From Flavobacteriales bacterium (GTDB lineage Bacteria > Bacteroidota > Bacteroidia > Flavobacteriales_F > PHOS-HE28): a DNA stretch of 11,515 bases. The position numbers and the translations under genes are program-made. The stretch is from positions 1-11,515 of the forward strand of contig JALOLX010000018.1 in assembly GCA_025455765.1 (NCBI GenBank), given 5' to 3'. Below, piece by piece: positions 6,554 through 11,515 of this stretch; the stretch's first letter is position 1; the number at the start of each line of letters is the position of its first letter. Below the pieces are notes generated by a model that was given only the letters and a program-made list of their open reading frames with translations, ran no database searches and was not told the DNA's origin.

Positions 6554-6561
6554 CAAAACTA
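6554..6561 (-). promoter_or_regulatory. -7 box TAGTTTTG upstream of the AIM24-family gene
   Basis: On the minus strand TAGTTTTG fits TAnnTTTG exactly and lies 18 bases before the ATG at 6535. The nearest TTG upstream (minus strand, 6593-6591) is 29 bases from the box, too far for a standard -33 element. Confidence 0.45.
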
Positions 6562-6628
6562 TGAAGCCTGCCGTCCGCCCATCCCCCGGCCAAGGCGTAA
6601 TTTGGCCGCTCCTGTAAAGACCTGCTTC

Positions 6629-8740
6629 ATGCTGAGCACCCGGACCTCCATGGCCAAGGCCGAACCCGCCATCCCCCAGGAAACGCTGCTGCGCGCATGG
6701 GAGCTGATGTGTACCGCCAAGGCGATGACCGAACTGTACGAGGCGAATGCCAAGTTCACCGCCAAGTACGTGCACGCCACCAGCCGTGGTCACGAGGCCA
6801 TCCAGCTGGCCCTCGGGCTGCAACTGAAGCCGCAAGACTTCGTAGCGCCCTATTACCGCGACGACAGCATTCTCCTCGGCATCGGCATGGAGCCCTACGA
6901 GCTGATGCTGCAGCTGATGGCCAAACGCGACGACCCCTTCAGCGGAGGGCGCACCTACTACAGCCACCCCAGCCTGCGCCGCACCGGCATGCCCCGCATT
7001 CCGCACCAGAGCAGCGCCACCGGAATGCAGGCCATTCCCACCACCGGCATCGCCCTCGGCCTGTGGTACAAGGAACAGGCCGGCATCGCGCATGACCTGA
7101 ATGGCGGCGACCCGGCGGATGCGCCGCTCGTGGTCTGCTCCATCGGCGATGCAGCCATCACCGAAGGTGAAGTGGCCGAAGCCCTGCAGATGGCCGTGCT
7201 CAAGAAGCTCCCCATCATCTACCTGGTGCAGGATAACGAATGGGACATCAGCGCCAGCGCGGAAGAGATCCGAGTGGCCGATGCCAGCCAGTATGCGAAA
7301 GGTTTCCCGGGCCTTGAAGTGCGCAGCATCGATGGCACCGACTTCCTCACCTGCTACCAGACCCTGCACGAGGTGATGGCCACCGTACGCAGCGAACGCA
7401 GGCCCTTCCTGGTGCATGCGAAGGTGCCCCTGCTCAACCACCACACCAGCGGGGTGCGCATGGAGTTCTACCGCAGCGATGAGGACCTCGCCGAGCACCG
7501 CAAGCGAGATCCCTTCCCCCGCTTCTTCCAACAGTTGCTCGATCAGCGCATCCAGTTGGAGGGCTTAAAGAAGCTGGAATTACAGGCCCAGGAACGGGTG
7601 AAGAACGACTTCGAGCGCGCCAAGGTGGCCGAAGACCCCTCCCCCGCCGACCTCACCACCCATGTCTTCGCCCCCACCCCCATCACCGAGGAACGTGGCG
7701 AGCGCGCACCAGCCGACCGCCAGCCGACCGTGATGGTGGACAGCGCGCTCTTCGCCATCCGCGAACTGATGCAGGACGACCCCAATTGCCTGCTCTACGG
7801 CCAGGATGTGGGTGCGCGCCTGGGTGGCGTGTTCCGGGAAGCCGCCACGCTCGCACGCGACTTTGGCGACCACCGCGTGTTCAACACCCCCATCCAGGAG
7901 GCGTTCATCATCGGTAGTACAGTGGGCATGAGCGCCGCAGGATTGAAGCCCATCGTTGAAGTGCAGTTCGCCGATTACATCTGGCCAGGCCTCAATCAGC
8001 TCTTCACCGAAGTGGCGCGCAGTTGCTACCTCACCGTGGGCAAGTGGCCGGTCAGTTCCATCCTGCGTGTGCCCATTGGCGCCTACGGAAGCGGTGGCCC
8101 CTACCACAGCAGTAGCGTGGAGAGCGTGCTCTGCAACATCAAGGGCATCAAGATCGCCTACCCCAGCACCGGCGCCGACCTCAAGGGCTTGATGAAGGCC
8201 GCCTACCACGACCCCAACCCCGTGGTGATGCTGGAGCACAAGGGGCTCTACTGGAGCAAGATCAAAGGCACTGAAGAGGCGAAGACCATCGAACCGAGCG
8301 CGGACTATGTGGTGCCTTTCGGCAAAGGCCGGCTGGTGCTGGAGGCCGACGCCGCAACCGTGAACAAGGGCGACGCCGCTGTGGTGGTCACCTATGGCAT
8401 GGGCGTCTATTGGGCCAAAGCGGCCGCCAAACAGCTCAGCGGTCGTGTGACCATCGTGGACCTGCGGACGCTTGTTCCGTTGGATGAGGAACTGGTGATG
8501 GAACAAGTACGGCGACACGGCCGTTGCCTGGTGGTGACCGAAGAGCAGCTCACGAACAGCTTCGCCCAAGCCCTTGCTTCCCGCATCAGCGACCAGTGCT
8601 TCGCCCACCTCGATGCTCCCGTACGCACCCTAGGTTCAGTGGATGTGCCGGCCATCCCCCTCAACAGCACCTTGGAGGAGGCCATGATCCCCAACGCGGA
8701 GAAGGTGACCGTTGCCTTGCAGGACCTGCTGAACTACTGA
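6629..8740 (+). CDS. Fused 2-oxo acid dehydrogenase E1 alpha/beta (thiamine diphosphate dependent, branched-chain type likely)
   Basis: 703 residues from the ATG at 6629. A second candidate is the ATG at 6650 (MAKAEPAIPQ). The frame is open to 6548, but that would reach almost to the opposite gene's start. Residues 20-330 are the E1-alpha half: YVHATSRGHEAIQLALGL, FVAPYYRDDS, and the thiamine-diphosphate site running from SIGDAAITEGEVAEA (171-185) to VQDNEW (200-205). GDA stands where GDG is usual. A charged helical linker covers about 300-365. Residues 366-703 are the E1-beta half: TPIQEAFIIGSTVGMSAAGLKPIVEVQFADY (420-450) with the cofactor-activating Glu424, then GAYGSGGPYHSSSVES, VVTYGMGVYWAK and the TVVDLRTL-like TIVDLRTLVPLDEE. 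E1 decarboxylates a 2-oxo acid and passes the acyl group to E2 lipoate. Substrate cannot be read from sequence. No E2 or E3 gene is in the window. The hydrolase gene follows after 2 bases. Confidence 0.95.
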   Translation: MLSTRTSMAKAEPAIPQETLLRAWELMCTAKAMTELYEANAKFTAKYVHATSRGHEAIQLALGLQLKPQDFVAPYYRDDSILLGIGMEPYELMLQLMAKRDDPFSGGRTYYSHPSLRRTGMPRIPHQSSATGMQAIPTTGIALGLWYKEQAGIAHDLNGGDPADAPLVVCSIGDAAITEGEVAEALQMAVLKKLPIIYLVQDNEWDISASAEEIRVADASQYAKGFPGLEVRSIDGTDFLTCYQTLHEVMATVRSERRPFLVHAKVPLLNHHTSGVRMEFYRSDEDLAEHRKRDPFPRFFQQLLDQRIQLEGLKKLELQAQERVKNDFERAKVAEDPSPADLTTHVFAPTPITEERGERAPADRQPTVMVDSALFAIRELMQDDPNCLLYGQDVGARLGGVFREAATLARDFGDHRVFNTPIQEAFIIGSTVGMSAAGLKPIVEVQFADYIWPGLNQLFTEVARSCYLTVGKWPVSSILRVPIGAYGSGGPYHSSSVESVLCNIKGIKIAYPSTGADLKGLMKAAYHDPNPVVMLEHKGLYWSKIKGTEEAKTIEPSADYVVPFGKGRLVLEADAATVNKGDAAVVVTYGMGVYWAKAAAKQLSGRVTIVDLRTLVPLDEELVMEQVRRHGRCLVVTEEQLTNSFAQALASRISDQCFAHLDAPVRTLGSVDVPAIPLNSTLEEAMIPNAEKVTVALQDLLNY

Positions 8741-8742
8741 GC

Positions 8743-9378
8743 GTGCGCGAGCATCACCTGCAGGTCGTTCGCACAGCGCGGTACCACACCCTGGGAGACC
8801 CTTCCAAGGCGACCGCCATCTGGGTGGTGGTGCACGGCTATGGCCAATTGGCGCGCTTTTTCCTCAACAAGTTCAAAGGCTTGGAGGATGGCCTGTTCAT
8901 CGCTGCACCCGAAGGCCTTTCACGCTTCTACCTGGACGATGCACACCAGCGCGTAGGGGCCACCTGGATGACCCGCGAGGACCGTGAACGCGAGATCGAC
9001 GACCATATCCACTACCTCGACCTGCTGGTCCAGGAACTGCTCCGTGCCACGGGGCCGAGACCAGTTCATGCCTTGGGCTTTTCGCAAGGGGTAGCCACGG
9101 TGAGCCGTTGGAGCATTGCAGGCCATACGAGCCTCACCCGTCTCGTGTTGTGGGGCGGAAGCCTTCCTCCCGATATCGACACATCTGCGATGCAACGCTG
9201 GACCCGAAGTCGAGTGGATGTGGTACATGGCATGAACGACGACATCGTTCCCGCATCCGTCGCTGAACAGACCGTACAACGCCTTTCATCGGCAGGCATC
9301 GTCCATCAGCTGCACCAGCATCGCGCCGGACATGCGTTGGACCCGCTCCTGCTCGGTCGCCTGCTGCGATCAGAATGA
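8743..9378 (+). CDS. Alpha/beta hydrolase of the phospholipase/carboxylesterase type
   Basis: 211 residues with a GTG start at 8743, two bases after the E1 stop. Upstream in-frame ATGs lie inside the E1 gene, and homologue-like sequence (EHHLQVVRTARYHTLGD) begins right after the GTG. The core is IWVVVHGYGQLARFFLNKFKGL (26-47), IAAPEGLSRFYLDD (53-66) and GATWMTREDREREIDDHIHYLD (72-93). The nucleophile elbow is GFSQG with Ser114, the acid is Asp166 in HGMNDDIVP, and the base is His197 in HRAGHALD, so the catalytic triad is complete. There is no signal peptide, which suggests a cytoplasmic esterase or thioesterase; the substrate is unknown. Tight spacing implies co-transcription and translational coupling with the E1 gene. 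The last 9 bases overlap the end of the convergent M1 peptidase gene. Confidence 0.92.
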   Translation: MREHHLQVVRTARYHTLGDPSKATAIWVVVHGYGQLARFFLNKFKGLEDGLFIAAPEGLSRFYLDDAHQRVGATWMTREDREREIDDHIHYLDLLVQELLRATGPRPVHALGFSQGVATVSRWSIAGHTSLTRLVLWGGSLPPDIDTSAMQRWTRSRVDVVHGMNDDIVPASVAEQTVQRLSSAGIVHQLHQHRAGHALDPLLLGRLLRSE

Positions 9379-11262
9379 GGCCGGCGGCTTCTGTTCCTTC
9401 CAGGCCAGCAGTTCATCCAGCGAACGCACAGCCACCGAATGGTAGTTCGGGCGGGCCTGCTGGTAGATGGTACGCGCCAATACCTTGCCCTTCTCCGAGC
9501 GCATCAGTTCACCGTAGAGGGGCATCAGGAACTTGCGACGCCCCACGTTGGTGAGGAAGCGGTCCAGTGCCGGAAAAGCCGGATCGTGATCGTGGCGGAC
9601 ACATTGCTCGAGCCACGCTGCAAGCACTTCGGCATTGCCACTTTCCGAAAGCCGGTATGCCTTATCCAATTCAGCCAGTCGTTCGGTGGTGATGTCGGCG
9701 GGCAGGTGGCGAAGGAAATGCATCCACTGGAAGGTGTTCCATTCCGCCGTGTTCAAAGCTGCGGTTCCACCACCCTTCAACCAGGCGTCCATCTGCTGCT
9801 CCACCAGCGTGAAGCCTTCGTACGTGGGCACCAGCGCATCGGCGGGCAGGCCAGGTCCATCCACCCAACGCTTCAGGTCCACCTCCACCTGTGCGGGCGT
9901 CAAGAGCTGGTCCTGCAGGTAGGCCAGAAAGGCATCGGTGGTCATGCTTTGGAAGGCGTGCCGCTCGAAGTAACCGCGCAGGAACGCGTCGAACCGCTCG
10001 CGGCCTGCCTTGCTCTCCAGCATCTTCAGGAACGCGAAGCCCTTCTCATAGGCGATGTCGGTCATGCCCTCATCGGGATCGCGGCCGGCCAGGTCCAGGC
10101 GCAGGTGGGTATCGTGTGCATGTCCATCCTCATCGAGTGCGTTCAACGTATTGGTAAGCTCCTGCCGGCCGAGCACTTGCAACATGCGGGCACGCTCTTC
10201 GCCGTAGATCGCCTCCACGATGCGGTTCTCGAAATAGACCGTGAAGCCCTCGTTCAACCAGAAGTCGTTCCAGGTCGCGTTGGTCACGAGGTTCCCGCTC
10301 CAGCTGTGCGCGAGCTCGTGGGCGATGAGCGCCGTAAGGCTGCGGTCTCCAGCAATGATGGTCGGTGTGGCGAAGGTGAGCCGTGGATTCTCCATGCCAC
10401 CAAAGGGGAAGCTGGGTGGCAGCACGATGACATCGTAGCGTCCCCATCGATAGGGACCGTACAGCGCTTCGGCCGCCTCCAGCATGCGCTCCATCTCCGC
10501 AAATTCCCATGCGGCCTTCTCCACCACGCTCCGCTCTGCATAGACACCGGTGCGCTCACCGATCGCAGCGAAGCTGATATCACCGACCGCCAGGGCCATC
10601 AGGTACGCCGGGATCGGCTGCTCCATGGCGAAGGAGTACACACCGTCAGCAGTGCGCGCCTGTGGGTTGGAGGCGCTCATCACGGCCATCAGCTCGCTCG
10701 GGACCTTCACCGTGGCATTGTAGGTCATGCGGATGCCTGGCGAATCCTGGATGGGGATCCACGTGCGGGTAAGGATGGCCTGGCCTTGGGTGAACAGGAA
10801 GGGGTGCGCCTTGTCGGCTGTCTGCTTCGGCGAGAGCCATTGCAGTGCCTTGGCTTCAGCCCCGGTGCGGTAGTGCACGGTCAGCTCCTTGGTAACGGCA
10901 TCGATCGGAACGGTGAGCGCCTTGCCGATCAGGGTGCTATCGCCCAAGGTGTGTGCCACCGGCCTTCCGTCCACCTGCACCGAATCCACCTGAAGACCGT
11001 CCGTATCGAGCACGATGTTCGCAGCACCATTGGGCTGTACTGCATAGGTGGCGGAACCGTAAAGCGTACGTGCATCCATGTCCACCGTGATGGCGAGATC
11101 AAGGTGGGTGGTGCGTGCTGCGCTTGCACTGGCATGGCTATGTGGGTCCATGATCGCGGGTTCTTGGATCGTACCTGAGGCTGCCTTGTTCTGCCGGGAC
11201 TCTCCGCAGGAGGTGACCAGTACTGAAAGACCCAGTAACAAGGTGGAAAGCGAACGGTGCAT
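9370..11262 (-). CDS. M1-family zinc aminopeptidase lipoprotein, leukotriene-A4-hydrolase-like
   Basis: 630 residues from the ATG at 11262; the longer frame to 11421 runs through the tRNA-Pro terminator and is rejected. MHRSLSTLLLGLSVLVTSC is a lipoprotein signal (lipobox VTSC, C19). The N-terminal beta domain spans about 50-230, with LFTQGQAILTRTWIPIQDSPG (157-176) closely resembling the LTA4H group. The catalytic domain has the exopeptidase motif GGMEN (288-292), zinc site HELAH (315-319) with third ligand Glu338 in WLNEGF, and the probable catalytic Tyr405 in AYEKGF. Residues 500-630 form the helical LTA4-hydrolase-type C-terminal domain. All catalytic residues are present, so it should remove N-terminal residues from peptides in the envelope. 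Epoxide hydrolase activity cannot be inferred. The gene is monocistronic, bounded upstream by the tRNA-Pro terminator; no clear TAnnTTTG box was found in 11263-11330. Confidence 0.95.
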   Translation of the reverse strand: MHRSLSTLLLGLSVLVTSCGESRQNKAASGTIQEPAIMDPHSHASASAARTTHLDLAITVDMDARTLYGSATYAVQPNGAANIVLDTDGLQVDSVQVDGRPVAHTLGDSTLIGKALTVPIDAVTKELTVHYRTGAEAKALQWLSPKQTADKAHPFLFTQGQAILTRTWIPIQDSPGIRMTYNATVKVPSELMAVMSASNPQARTADGVYSFAMEQPIPAYLMALAVGDISFAAIGERTGVYAERSVVEKAAWEFAEMERMLEAAEALYGPYRWGRYDVIVLPPSFPFGGMENPRLTFATPTIIAGDRSLTALIAHELAHSWSGNLVTNATWNDFWLNEGFTVYFENRIVEAIYGEERARMLQVLGRQELTNTLNALDEDGHAHDTHLRLDLAGRDPDEGMTDIAYEKGFAFLKMLESKAGRERFDAFLRGYFERHAFQSMTTDAFLAYLQDQLLTPAQVEVDLKRWVDGPGLPADALVPTYEGFTLVEQQMDAWLKGGGTAALNTAEWNTFQWMHFLRHLPADITTERLAELDKAYRLSESGNAEVLAAWLEQCVRHDHDPAFPALDRFLTNVGRRKFLMPLYGELMRSEKGKVLARTIYQQARPNYHSVAVRSLDELLAWKEQKPPASF

Positions 11263-11330
11263 GTGGTTCGTGGCGGTGGAAAATGCGCAATTGGAACGCT
11301 GCCGGTCGACCGCTACGATCGGCAAGTTCC

Positions 11331-11364
11331 GAAAAAAGAGGAGGCCGCCTTCACGGCAGCCTCC
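11331..11364 (-). terminator. Strong intrinsic terminator after tRNA-Pro
   Basis: On the minus strand GGAGGCTGCC and GGCGGCCTCC pair in a 10-bp stem with one wobble pair and loop GTGAA, followed by TCTTTTTTC. It lies 15 bases past the tRNA-Pro 3' end and separates the tRNA unit from the M1 peptidase gene on the same strand. Confidence 0.9.
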
Positions 11365-11379
11365 TTCAACCTGTACCAG

Positions 11380-11453
11380 TCGGGGTGACTGGATTCGAAC
11401 CAGCGACCACTTGCACCCCATGCAAGTGCGCTACCGGGCTGCGCTACACCCCG
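11380..11453 (-). tRNA. tRNA-Pro(GGG), CCA not encoded
   Basis: 74 bases fold into a full cloverleaf on the minus strand. The acceptor stem is CGGGGTG/CACCCCG, whose C1-G72 pair is typical of bacterial proline tRNA. The D stem is GCGC/GCGC, and the anticodon stem CTTGC/GCAAG holds loop ATGGGGT, giving anticodon GGG. The T stem GCTGG/CCAGT has loop TTCGAAT and the discriminator is A. The bases after it are CTG, so CCA must be added enzymatically. Confidence 0.97.
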
Positions 11454-11489
11454 AGGAACCTTGTCCCGCATTTCGCAGCGACCATCCCG

Positions 11490-11505
11490 TCCGCCGTACG
11501 GCGGA
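11490..11505. repeat. Perfect 16-bp palindrome near the right edge
   Basis: TCCGCCGTACGGCGGA equals its own reverse complement. It lies 36 bp upstream of tRNA-Pro in the 62-base edge segment 11454-11515, where I see no gene or TAnnTTTG box. It could be an operator, part of a terminator for a gene beyond the edge, or a copy of a dispersed repeat. Confidence 0.5.
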
Positions 11506-11515
11506 GATGCGCTAC

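Noticed and set aside
6536..7531. Long upstream extension of the AIM24 frame (about 330 residues, minus strand)
   Set aside because: It is exactly antisense to the E1-alpha coding region, has no family-like sequence, and follows from high GC depleting stops in that frame. The AIM24 family start lies at 6535.
7580..8608. 342-residue open frame on the minus strand
   Set aside because: It is antisense to the E1 beta half and has the composition expected of a complement of GC-rich coding DNA.
9439..11178. 579-residue open frame on the plus strand
   Set aside because: It is the antisense shadow of the M1 peptidase gene, rich in His, Arg and Gln with no recognisable domain; the opposite strand carries all M1 motifs.

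Overview
The window looks like chromosomal DNA from a high-GC member of the Bacteroidota, probably a Flavobacteriales-type lineage. Three things point there. A secreted protein carries a C-terminal type IX secretion (T9SS) sorting domain. Promoter-like TAnnTTTG (-7) boxes precede several genes, while Shine-Dalgarno sequences are essentially absent. One gene is a fused E1-alpha/E1-beta 2-oxo acid dehydrogenase of the kind common in this phylum. The assignment is inference from these traits. The DNA is densely coding, with no gap over 150 bases between genes, and I see no insertion sequence, prophage, CRISPR array or toxin module. Most of it is core or housekeeping content.

Layout. (1) 1-2173: two divergent genes for exported proteins. 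The minus-strand gene runs off the left edge and encodes a secreted protein with alpha/alpha-toroid (prenyltransferase/terpene-cyclase-like) repeats. The plus-strand gene encodes a secreted ThuA-domain protein with a T9SS tail. (2) 2216-4716: typA/bipA, a translational GTPase gene on the minus strand, diverges from a small lipoprotein gene with an OB-like part and an NlpE-like part. (3) 4747-5711: a promoter, tRNA-Arg(CCG), an intrinsic terminator, an Hsp15-like S4-domain RNA-binding protein and a four-helix membrane protein (phage-holin-family fold), ending in a hairpin that can serve both strands. (4) 5735-9378: an AIM24-family gene on the minus strand diverges from the fused E1 dehydrogenase gene. 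The latter is followed after 2 bases by a GTG-started alpha/beta hydrolase gene, forming a likely two-gene operon. (5) 9370-11453: an M1 metallopeptidase lipoprotein (leukotriene-A4-hydrolase-like) on the minus strand, whose stop end overlaps the hydrolase gene by 9 bp. Upstream of it lie a strong intrinsic terminator and tRNA-Pro(GGG), both on the minus strand.

The genes do not form one pathway. The clearest functional groupings are the divergent secreted pair at the left and the E1 dehydrogenase/hydrolase operon. I found no convincing new multi-gene system. The best leads are the uncharacterised toroid protein beside the ThuA-T9SS protein, a nearly leaderless promoter for the ThuA gene, the tRNA-terminator-S4 gene arrangement, and a perfect 16-bp palindrome near the right edge.
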